This document shows, piece after piece, positions 11,900-17,492 of a DNA stretch of 26,009 nt. Every line of letters begins with the position of its first letter. Within the stretch, counting starts at the first letter, position 1. This DNA comes from a virus. The DNA lies in IMG/VR virus record IMGVR_UViG_3300037502_000050, positions 1 through 26,009 of that record; one strand, written 5' to 3'. The notes below the pieces were generated by a model. It saw only the letters and a program-made list of their open reading frames with translations. It made no database searches and was not told the DNA's origin. A program made the translations under genes and the position numbers.

Positions 11900-13531
11900 T
11901 TAGTACGCACCCATGATGCCCATGAGCGTGTTGTCTATTTCTTTTGAGTCCGCATCTAGTGATGCATATGTTGTTGATACTAGTTTTGTAAAACCTTCAA
12001 TTGTTGTTACGGTTGTACCAGATGCAATAAGTGTTGAACCAAGTGTTGGTGCTGAATACGAACTTGTTGTATTAATTGCAACCCATGCAGATCCTGACCA
12101 TACACCCATAATTCCAGTTGTTGAATTAAAGTACAGCGCACCAGTAATAAGTGCGTTACCATCATTATCTACTGATGGGGCTGATGCTTTTGCTCCTAAG
12201 TATCTATCATCAAAATTATCATATGTTGTAGCAGCACTAGATGCACTGGTTGCAGCACTTGATGCCGATGCAGATGCACTAGATGCACTTGTTGCTGCTG
12301 CTTGAGCATGATACTTAGCTGAGTATTCTCCACCTGCTACAGCACCAGTAGTTTTAGTTGCCCAGTCATTAGCCAGTGTTGCAGATGCAGTTGCATTAGT
12401 TTCGCTAGTAGCAGCAGCAGATGCTGATGTTGCTGCAGATGAAGCCGATGTAGCAGCAGAAGATGCGGAAGTTTGTGCAGAAGAAACGCTAGTTGCCATA
12501 GTAGATGCACTTGTTGCTGCACTAGAGGCAGATGTTGCTGCGCTAGATGCACTGGTAGCTGCTGCGGTTGCTGAATTAGATGCCGAAGTTGCTGAGGTAG
12601 CAGCAGCATCTGCATAACTAGCAATTGTTGCAACAGATGCAGCAGCAGTAGTTGCAGATGATGCAGCAGCGGTTGCACTATTAGCAGCCGATGTCGCCGA
12701 AGTTGCAGCACTACTTGCTGATGTGGCTGCAGAAGTTTGTGATGTTAAAGCAGAAGCAGCACTTGTTGCTGCACTTGAAGCACTTGTTTGTGCTGAACTA
12801 ACGCTTGCAGCCATAGTGCTTGCTGATGTGGCTGCGCTTGCAGCCGATGTTGCAGCCGAACTAGCAGAGGTTGCTGCTGAAGTTTGGCTAGTTAAAGCAC
12901 TCGCAGCAGAGGTTGCTGCTGATGAAGCTGATGTTGAAGCACTTGCAGCTGAAGTAGCAGCTGCTGTAGCAGATGCTGCTGCACTAGTTACAGATGTATC
13001 AATATAACCTTTGGTTGCAGCATCTGATGTAGCAGTAGGTGTAGCAAGACCAGTTACTATTGCGCCTGTAATTGTTCCACCAGTAATTGTAGCAGTAGAT
13101 GTAAATGCTCCAGATATAGTAGCACCAGCAATAATTGGAGCGGTTAAAGTTTTAGACACAAGTGTTTGAGATCCACTGGTTCCAACAACATCGCCACTTA
13201 TTCCATGAACTCCAGTAGTTGCTACTTCATGTGCTCTTGAATCTGTAAAATCTCTAGCCGATACACCATGCTCGACGTTAGCACCAACAGCGTGTGCTTT
13301 AGCACCAGATGAGTCAATGTTACGAGTGATCTGGTAGGAAGAACCTACAAGACCAGTTACCTCAACAACCTCTTCATTTGCTGTATCCTTTTCAAGGATA
13401 AGCGTATAAGGATATTGTGCTGGTAAATTAGACGCAGCAGATAGCGTTAAGCTAGTTGCTGAGGAAGAGATCGAATCCGCTAAGGTTGTTTTAGCAGCAG
13501 TCGAACTGTAATAGCGTGATGGTGATGGCAT
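11900..13531 (-). CDS. Ala/Ser-rich repeat tail fibre
   Basis: A 543-aa tail fibre. Residues about 15-95 form a beta domain that ends with a VEVTGLVGSSYQITRNIDSS and GANVEHGVSARDF pattern, the kind found at the base of many phage fibres. Residues about 100-175 hold TLTAPIIAGATISG-type beta repeats leading to DAATKGYIDTSV. Residues about 180-410 are ATSASSAATSA repeats, like the Ala/Ser heptad shaft of lambda-type side fibres, expected to form a trimeric coiled coil. The C terminus contains the common fibre motif DDRYLGAKASAPSVDNDGNA followed by ALYFNSTTGIMGVWSG. The SD and ATG lie right after the upstream stop. It probably makes the long shaft of a host-binding fibre. Confidence 0.87.
   Translation of the reverse strand: MPSPSRYYSSTAAKTTLADSISSSATSLTLSAASNLPAQYPYTLILEKDTANEEVVEVTGLVGSSYQITRNIDSSGAKAHAVGANVEHGVSARDFTDSRAHEVATTGVHGISGDVVGTSGSQTLVSKTLTAPIIAGATISGAFTSTATITGGTITGAIVTGLATPTATSDAATKGYIDTSVTSAAASATAAATSAASASTSASSAATSAASALTSQTSAATSASSAATSAASAATSASTMAASVSSAQTSASSAATSAASALTSQTSAATSASSAATSATSAANSATAAASSATTAAASVATIASYADAAATSATSASNSATAAATSASSAATSASSAATSASTMATSVSSAQTSASSAATSASSAATSASAAATSETNATASATLANDWATKTTGAVAGGEYSAKYHAQAAATSASSASASASSAATSASSAATTYDNFDDRYLGAKASAPSVDNDGNALITGALYFNSTTGIMGVWSGSAWVAINTTSSYSAPTLGSTLIASGTTVTTIEGFTKLVSTTYASLDADSKEIDNTLMGIMGAY
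12230..12995 (-). repeat. Internal Ala/Ser repeat array of the tail fibre gene
   Basis: Irregular repetition of short words such as gatgcactagttgctgc and gcagatgttgctgc on the plus strand, encoding repeats of AATSASSA on the minus strand. Copies are diverged at third positions, so the array seems old and kept for protein structure, with scope for length change by recombination. The repeat shadows produce false frames in other registers. Confidence 0.75.
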
Positions 13532-13534
13532 TTA

Positions 13535-14428
13535 TTACCTCGAGTACTGTATAGTGTTTAGGAAGTTGGCTTGTTGCTTTGATACCTCTTCCGCTAAGCG
13601 GACGGTATAAAGTTGGAAAATATATTTTGCTGTGTTTGTAGAAGCACCAGCTGAAACAGGTTGATCTAAAGCATCAGCAGATACCGATGTAGCAATTACC
13701 TTACCTGGATCGACTGTTGATAACAGGCGATACATAGCACCAAGGCGAACTACATCCTCGCATGATGCTGGTAAACCACTTACTGTTAACTCTTGGTTAT
13801 CAGTAATAGTTGTTGGATACTTTGTATATTGAACACGAACTGTCTGACCAGGCATAGGGGCTTCATTTAGAATCAAAGCTTGACCAGTTGATGCACCGTT
13901 TAGATAGTTAGTATCTAATCTCCAACGCTTGATTAAAGCCCAGACTCCTGTAGAGTCTGGCAGTTCCCAAGATACTCCAGTAATATCTACTAAAGAATCT
14001 GGCATTACATAAGAATAATCACTACCATTAAATGTAAATGTTTCGTTAGCGATAACAGGAAAGTTCATTCCTTTGATTGTTTCTAGGATAGCTCGCTTAA
14101 CTTGACTACGTGGGAACATGGGGTTGTTCTTAACAACTGATCCAGATACATGGCTAGTAGCGGTAGTACCACGCCACCCTCTACCAGTTGGATTTGCTGA
14201 TGTTCCTAAAACTTGAATAGTTCCTGATGCTGTAACTGATTTCTTTACATATATTAATTCATCATCAATTTCAATAATACCTTTACTTAAAGCAGAAGCA
14301 TCATCTACTGTTATTGATATATCACCAGATGTAACGGTATTAGTTGCAATAGTTACCGACTCTTGGTTCTTTACATAACCACTAACTTCACCAAGCGTTT
14401 GCTCTGTTAACTGATTTAACGTAGCCAT
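13535..14428 (-). CDS. Virion structural protein, possibly head-tail connector or tail tube component
   Basis: A 297-aa protein between the small connector-region genes and the tail fibre. The N-terminal helix (NQLTEQTLGEVSGYVKN) is followed by a beta domain (about 24-100) with ISITVDDASALSKGIIEID and ending PTGRGWRGTTATSHVSGSVV, similar in pattern to the N-terminal domain of the Ala/Ser fibre. Residues 105-200 carry FPRSQVKRAILETIKGMNFP, then a strand-rich section with WELPDSTGVWALIKRWRLD. The end (from LPASCEDVVRLGAMYRLLST) is helical. Such proteins in this position of environmental podophages are often called structural or tail tubular-like, but I cannot name a family. It is followed three bases later by the fibre gene. 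The ATG overlaps the upstream stop (TAATG). Confidence 0.72.
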   Translation of the reverse strand: MATLNQLTEQTLGEVSGYVKNQESVTIATNTVTSGDISITVDDASALSKGIIEIDDELIYVKKSVTASGTIQVLGTSANPTGRGWRGTTATSHVSGSVVKNNPMFPRSQVKRAILETIKGMNFPVIANETFTFNGSDYSYVMPDSLVDITGVSWELPDSTGVWALIKRWRLDTNYLNGASTGQALILNEAPMPGQTVRVQYTKYPTTITDNQELTVSGLPASCEDVVRLGAMYRLLSTVDPGKVIATSVSADALDQPVSAGASTNTAKYIFQLYTVRLAEEVSKQQANFLNTIQYSR

Positions 14429-14670
14429 TATGCTTGAACCGCCTTTCCTAATTTATCGGATGCCATAACAGCAGCCTTGATATCATGCATCTTTGTAGAC
14501 CTAGGTTGAATACCTTGTTTTCTTGCTTCTCTATACGCATTTAATTCTGAATTGGCTTGCTTAGATACCGCATTAGCCAGTGGATCTGTAATACTAAAAT
14601 TTGCTGCTCTTGCACATTCGCCCCAGTTAGCATGGTCTTGGGTCTTACAACCAGATCTACAGTTACTCAT
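14428..14670 (-). CDS. Small conserved phage protein with N-terminal CRSGC motif
   Basis: An 80-aa protein starting at ATG 14670 (eight-base overlap with the previous gene). It begins MSNCRSGCKTQDHANWGECA, a cysteine-rich opening I associate with small conserved proteins of actinobacterial and other environmental phages found near head and connector genes. Three cysteines and a histidine (C4, C8, H13, C19) could bind a metal. The rest is a basic helix-rich segment (SELNAYREARKQGIQPRST). No function is known to me; a small head protein is plausible. A start at 14688 is also open, but the CRSGC-containing start fits relatives better. Confidence 0.7.
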   Translation of the reverse strand: MSNCRSGCKTQDHANWGECARAANFSITDPLANAVSKQANSELNAYREARKQGIQPRSTKMHDIKAAVMASDKLGKAVQA

Positions 14671-14917
14671 CCCAGATATAATCTCCATAGCCAGCTGCTG
14701 TTAACTCAGCAGCCTCGGCGTCCGTAATAACATTGTCATAACCGCCACGCAATACACGGTCATATGTAGCAAGATCGCTGTCTTTAGGAACAATAACTGT
14801 CTGCCATGTTCCATTGTTTTTAATTACACTCTTGCCAATTGGATAAGATACAAACCAAAGATCATTAGGGCGACCAAGTTTATAACGATAGGTAGGTCCA
14901 CGAAATATCTTTGTCAT
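14663..14917 (-). CDS. Small structural-block protein of unknown function
   Basis: An 84-aa protein starting at ATG 14917, which forms TAATG with the upstream stop. The sequence has a beta-like basic N terminus (TKIFRGPTYRYKLGRPNDLWF) and an acidic helical C terminus (ITDAEAAELTAAGYGDYIWD). The DAEAAELTAAGYG ending resembles small phage proteins that end with a short capsid-like or connector-like helix. No motif identifies it. It sits in the chain of short genes between capsid and tail-fibre modules and is likely part of the head or connector. Confidence 0.68.
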   Translation of the reverse strand: MTKIFRGPTYRYKLGRPNDLWFVSYPIGKSVIKNNGTWQTVIVPKDSDLATYDRVLRGGYDNVITDAEAAELTAAGYGDYIWDE

Positions 14918-15198
14918 TACCACTTCACCTTATCTGCCCAATATGCTGCTGACATAACGCCTTTGTTTATATTCTTGGCATGACGTGCTTTAAATGACTG
15001 CCTACGCTGACGATAAGACTTGGTTTCTCCAGACTTTTTAGGAGATCCAGATACACCTTGTTGTCCAAACCTAATGGTTTTAACTTGTGAGCCAGACTTG
15101 GCTACAACAACATGTGATTTTTTAGGATGATTAGGTGTACGCTTTGGCTTATTAAAGCCAGATACACCTGCTCTTTTAAGCCTTGAGTCTGTTGCCAT
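14917..15198 (-). CDS. Basic small virion-associated protein of unknown function
   Basis: A 93-aa, strongly basic protein starting at ATG 15198 (MATDSRLKRAG), overlapping the preceding microgene by 23 bases. It contains VSGFNKPKRTPNHPKKSHVV followed by KTIRFGQQGVSG and then KKSGETKSYRQRRQSFKARH with the ending SAAYWADKVKW. The pattern is one I recognise from environmental phages and large viruses as an uncharacterised conserved family; I do not know its function. The high Lys/Arg content and place among head genes suggest binding to DNA inside the capsid. Confidence 0.72.
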   Translation of the reverse strand: MATDSRLKRAGVSGFNKPKRTPNHPKKSHVVVAKSGSQVKTIRFGQQGVSGSPKKSGETKSYRQRRQSFKARHAKNINKGVMSAAYWADKVKW

Positions 15199-15328
15199 TC
15201 TTATTATACTCTCCAACTTTGCCTAGTATGGATTGGATTCGTCCATCTTTACGGACACGAACTACCATTCCATTTTTAATTTGTATTGGATTAAAGCCAT
15301 CATGGCGTTTATATTGACCAGATGACAT
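15176..15328 (-). CDS. Microgene, 50-aa basic protein
   Basis: A 50-aa frame with the sequence pattern MSSGQYKRHDGFNPIQIKNG, followed by MVVRVRKDGRIQSILGK and a short polar tail. It begins at ATG 15328 in a TAATG overlap with the previous microgene and overlaps the next gene by 23 bases. The protein is beta-like in its middle (GMVVRVRKDGRIQSIL) and could be a small folded domain. No family is recognised. The overlaps and lack of stops within the predicted span support it as a real gene. Confidence 0.6.
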   Translation of the reverse strand: MSSGQYKRHDGFNPIQIKNGMVVRVRKDGRIQSILGKVGEYNKNGNRLKA

Positions 15329-15483
15329 TACTTCTTCTTCTTTGCCATCCTCATATTGTCAACAAGGTTTGGATACTTACGCCCTGCTGCTTTAGCAGCA
15401 GCCTTGGCTGCAGCTTTTTGAGATGATGTTAAAGGTTTTGAAATCTTTTTTGGGTTAGGTGTATTCCAAACTTTCTTTTTCAT
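15328..15483 (-). CDS. Microgene, 51-aa Lys/Ala-rich protein
   Basis: A 51-aa frame beginning MKKKVWNTPNPKKISKPLTS, followed by a Lys/Ala run (QKAAAKAAAKAAGRKYPNL) and ending VDNMRMAKKKK. The composition is histone-H1-like, with a lysine every three or four residues in an Ala helix. It forms TAATG with the next microgene and overlaps the end of the DUF6496-like gene by four bases (ATGA). A nucleoid-like or DNA-condensing function in the capsid is plausible, but only from composition. Confidence 0.62.
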   Translation of the reverse strand: MKKKVWNTPNPKKISKPLTSSQKAAAKAAAKAAGRKYPNLVDNMRMAKKKK

Positions 15484-15656
15484 GACTTCTTCTTTACTTT
15501 AGGTTTCTTTACGCCCATCTTCTTGGACATACCAGCTTCAGATAAAGCTATAGCAATTGCCTGTTTGCGAGACTTAACCACTGGTCCGCCTTTGCCAGAA
15601 TGTAAACTCTTGGCTTTAAACTCACGCATTACCTTTTCAACTTTATTCTTTTTCAT
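15480..15656 (-). CDS. DUF6496-like small basic protein
   Basis: A 58-aa protein that begins MKKNKVEKVMREFKAKSLHS and continues GGPVVKSRKQAIAIALSEAG. This pattern corresponds to small conserved proteins of the DUF6496 type found near head genes in many environmental phages; function unknown. After it the C terminus KKMGVKKPKVKKK matches the end of the next upstream microgene, so the two share a tail sequence. ATG 15656 forms TAATG with the upstream stop; the end overlaps the next start as ATGA. Confidence 0.8.
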   Translation of the reverse strand: MKKNKVEKVMREFKAKSLHSGKGGPVVKSRKQAIAIALSEAGMSKKMGVKKPKVKKKS

Positions 15657-15697
15657 TACTTCTTCTTCTTTAGTTTAGGCTTCTTAACGCCTATCTT
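15486..15697 (-). repeat. Direct repeat at the 3' ends of two adjacent microgenes
   Basis: Positions 15486-15521 and 15662-15697 are the same 36-base sequence with four differences. Both encode K(M/I)GVKKPK(V/L)KKK in the same frame at the C terminus of neighbouring genes, so the pair looks like a partial gene duplication or a shared exchangeable tail. Confidence 0.8.
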
Positions 15698-15823
15698 TTT
15701 CTTGCCGTATTCAATTTCTCTTTCCATTTTGCCTTCAGTCTTTTCGTGCTTCATAGAAGCTTTTTTAGCTGCAGCAATTCCCTTTTTAGTATACGGAAAC
15801 TTCTTACCTTCTACCATTGGCAT
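15656..15823 (-). CDS. Microgene, 55-aa basic protein of the MPMVxGKKFPYT type
   Basis: A 55-aa protein beginning MPMVEGKKFPYTKKGIAAAK, a start I associate with a conserved family of short phage proteins near the capsid gene. The middle is a charged helix (MKHEKTEGKMEREIEYGKK) and the end is KKIGVKKPKLKKKK, almost identical to the C terminus of the following gene. ATG 15823 has AAAGAAG about nine bases upstream. It is the first gene after the capsid gene and its hairpin. DNA binding inside the virion is a reasonable guess from charge; unproven. Confidence 0.73.
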   Translation of the reverse strand: MPMVEGKKFPYTKKGIAAAKKASMKHEKTEGKMEREIEYGKKKIGVKKPKLKKKK

Positions 15824-15849
15824 ATCTATCTTCTTTCTTTTAGTAGGTG

Positions 15850-15875
15850 AAGAGGGGCTGTTGCCAGCCCCTCTT
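15850..15875 (-). terminator. Strong GC-rich hairpin just after the major capsid gene
   Basis: An 11-bp perfect stem (AAGAGGGGCTG 15850-15860 with 15865-15875) closes a four-base loop. In the transcribed leftward direction it lies eight bases after the capsid stop. It is followed by CACCTACTAAAAG, not a T run, so it is more likely an attenuator or 3'-end stabiliser than a full terminator. This arrangement could make capsid mRNA more abundant than that of the downstream genes. Confidence 0.6.
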
Positions 15876-15882
15876 CTTTAAA

Positions 15883-16860
15883 CTAAGCCTGAGCTATGCT
15901 TGACTTTGTTTGGATAACGTAACGTGCTTCCTTACGGAAGATGTTCCAACCAATCAAAGCCTTCCATCCTGCTGGACGGAAACGCATCAACTTATCGGTT
16001 ACTGGACCGATAACAGTCTTTGGCTCATATGAAACTGCTTCGATAAGAGCTTGCTTACCAAGAAGAACAGTTGCATAAACCTTTGATGTACCTGAACCTG
16101 AAATGGACTCAGCACGAGGAGTTTCGATATAACGAATCTGATCGTAGATTCCAATTTCACCTGTCCATAGGTTACCTACACCTGCTTCGGTGTAAGTATG
16201 TGGCAACTGCCATACAGCAGATCCGCTTGATTGTGCTTCTGAACGAAGGTCATAAGACACATCTGGGTGGATAAGTGCTGTATAGAAACCACCATCACGA
16301 GGTGACACATTTGCACCACGTAGTCTTGCTACACCTTTGCGAGCAAGAGCTGCAGTGATGTAAGGTGCTGAAGTAGATGAAGATACGTTCTCTCCATTAA
16401 TAGTTGACTCATCAGCAGATGATGTTCCTGTGTAACGACCAGTTGCTAGTGATGTCAACTTGCCCCATACTAGTGAGTCAAGTGAGTCACGCATGTTAAA
16501 TGACAACATGTCGGCAACTGCTGGGTCGATTGCAGATAGAGACTCAAGAGCAAGACGCTCAGTTGTAATTACGGAGTTACCGTATTCATCAACAGTAACA
16601 TTTACTTTGTTAGTGTTGTTCAACTGTACTGCATCTGGATCTTGTGTCTGTGTTAGTGCTGATGTAGCACGAGATAGATCCGTGTAGACTTGGAATACAA
16701 TAGTATTACCAGGGTTTGTTACATCGACAGGACGCTTGTCCGCAAACTTGCGGAACATTGGTTCTGAACGAAGGTTAAACTCGATATACTTATCATACGC
16801 CGTCTGGATCAAGTTCGACATCGTCGATGTCGTTGTTGATGTTGCTGGGGTAGTAGGCAT
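15883..16860 (-). CDS. Major capsid protein, N4-gp56 family
   Basis: A 325-aa protein resembling the N4-gp56 family of major capsid proteins, which have the HK97 fold. Recognisable parts: the N-terminal opening MSNLIQTAYDKYIEFNLRSE, then KFADKRPVDVTNPGNTIVF, the central VTVDEYGNSVITTERL, the LARKGVARLRGANVSPRDGG segment, the FYTALIHPDVSYDLR section, and the C-terminal GWKALIGWNIFRKEAR. The gene starts at ATG 16860 with AGAAGGAA just upstream, a strong ribosome site as expected for the most abundant protein. It follows the scaffold-like gene, and a hairpin comes right after its stop. No capsid protease or delta-domain fusion is seen, so maturation may rely on the separate scaffold protein. Assignment is by remembered family pattern. 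Confidence 0.9.
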   Translation of the reverse strand: MPTTPATSTTTSTMSNLIQTAYDKYIEFNLRSEPMFRKFADKRPVDVTNPGNTIVFQVYTDLSRATSALTQTQDPDAVQLNNTNKVNVTVDEYGNSVITTERLALESLSAIDPAVADMLSFNMRDSLDSLVWGKLTSLATGRYTGTSSADESTINGENVSSSTSAPYITAALARKGVARLRGANVSPRDGGFYTALIHPDVSYDLRSEAQSSGSAVWQLPHTYTEAGVGNLWTGEIGIYDQIRYIETPRAESISGSGTSKVYATVLLGKQALIEAVSYEPKTVIGPVTDKLMRFRPAGWKALIGWNIFRKEARYVIQTKSSIAQA

Positions 16861-16892
16861 AATTTCCTTCTATTAGGGGTTGATATGGACTA

Positions 16893-17351
16893 TCAGCGTT
16901 TTAAGAAGTTAGTTAATTCCTCTGGACTACTTGCATTAGCAATTAGAGAGGCAATATCTTGACCAACATTTGGGTCAATATCACTATTCTCAAAGTCTGA
17001 TATTTGCTCAAATGATTGAGCGTCAGCATCTGGTTCATAACTAGATTCTGATTCATCAACGGCAGTGATACCAAAAGCTTCGCCGTATTCGGTTAACCAT
17101 TCAGAAACTGCATCCTCGTCGGCTTCAATATCCGATGGAATGAACTGAGCGATTTTTGGATTTAGTCCAAAGCTTTGTAGAATTTCTCCTACTGAAGCCT
17201 CATGACTGTAAGTTTGAAACTCTTCAATAACTTGATCTCTTTCCTTAAGTTGCTTGGAAAGTACATCAACTTGCTTACGTAGTTTCTTTACTAGATCAGT
17301 ACCATAGTCCTCGGTATCATCCTCGAACTCGTACTCTGTATATTCTGCCAT
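16893..17351 (-). CDS. Scaffold-like protein
   Basis: A 152-aa, highly acidic protein directly before the major capsid gene, the standard place for a scaffold. An N-terminal acidic segment (MAEYTEYEFEDDTEDYG) is followed by a coiled-coil helix (LVKKLRKQVDVLSKQLKERDQVIEEF, about 20-46), a middle with few charged residues, and a long acidic disordered part, ending in a short helix (SPEELTNFLKR). Coiled coil plus acidic tail with a basic end is typical of phage scaffold proteins that direct prohead assembly. ATG 17351 has GGGAGAAA upstream. A protease domain is not visible. Function is by context and composition. Confidence 0.75.
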   Translation of the reverse strand: MAEYTEYEFEDDTEDYGTDLVKKLRKQVDVLSKQLKERDQVIEEFQTYSHEASVGEILQSFGLNPKIAQFIPSDIEADEDAVSEWLTEYGEAFGITAVDESESSYEPDADAQSFEQISDFENSDIDPNVGQDIASLIANASSPEELTNFLKR

Positions 17352-17492
17352 TGCGTTTCTCCCTATTAGTTGATTGGACCCTCATCGGGCTTGCACCACA
17401 CGTACTCCTCACCAGGGGAAGTGATTCGTAGACGTGATGACTACCAGACTTATACACGTTACCTGGGCTGGTCGGTCAGGAACGGAAACTAT
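17352..17492 (-). other. Longest gene-free stretch: G+C-richer leader before scaffold
   Basis: 141 bases with no supported gene, visibly richer in G+C than the rest of the window. It contains short inverted repeats: CCTGG...TCAGG (about 17462-17480) and ACTCC...GGAAGT (about 17404-17422). The transcribed strand has a possible -10, TATAAG, near 17450 with a poor -35. A fragment reading RLRITSPGEEYVWCKPDEGPIN in the minus frame has no start codon and a stop just before it. A GTG start inside it would give an 11-codon peptide next to a GAGGAG. It may be an mRNA leader or processing region for the capsid genes, a late promoter, or a degenerated gene. No tRNA can be fitted. Confidence 0.45.

Noticed and set aside
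12337-12711. 125-aa Leu/Gln/His-rich minus frame inside the fibre gene
   Set aside because: It is produced by the repetitive Ala/Ser codons read in another register; similar frames occur in the glycine tract at 10289-10645.
17380-17490. tRNA-like look of the G+C-richer leader
   Set aside because: No cloverleaf could be fitted on either strand; the GATTCGTAG stretch lacks the paired T arm.
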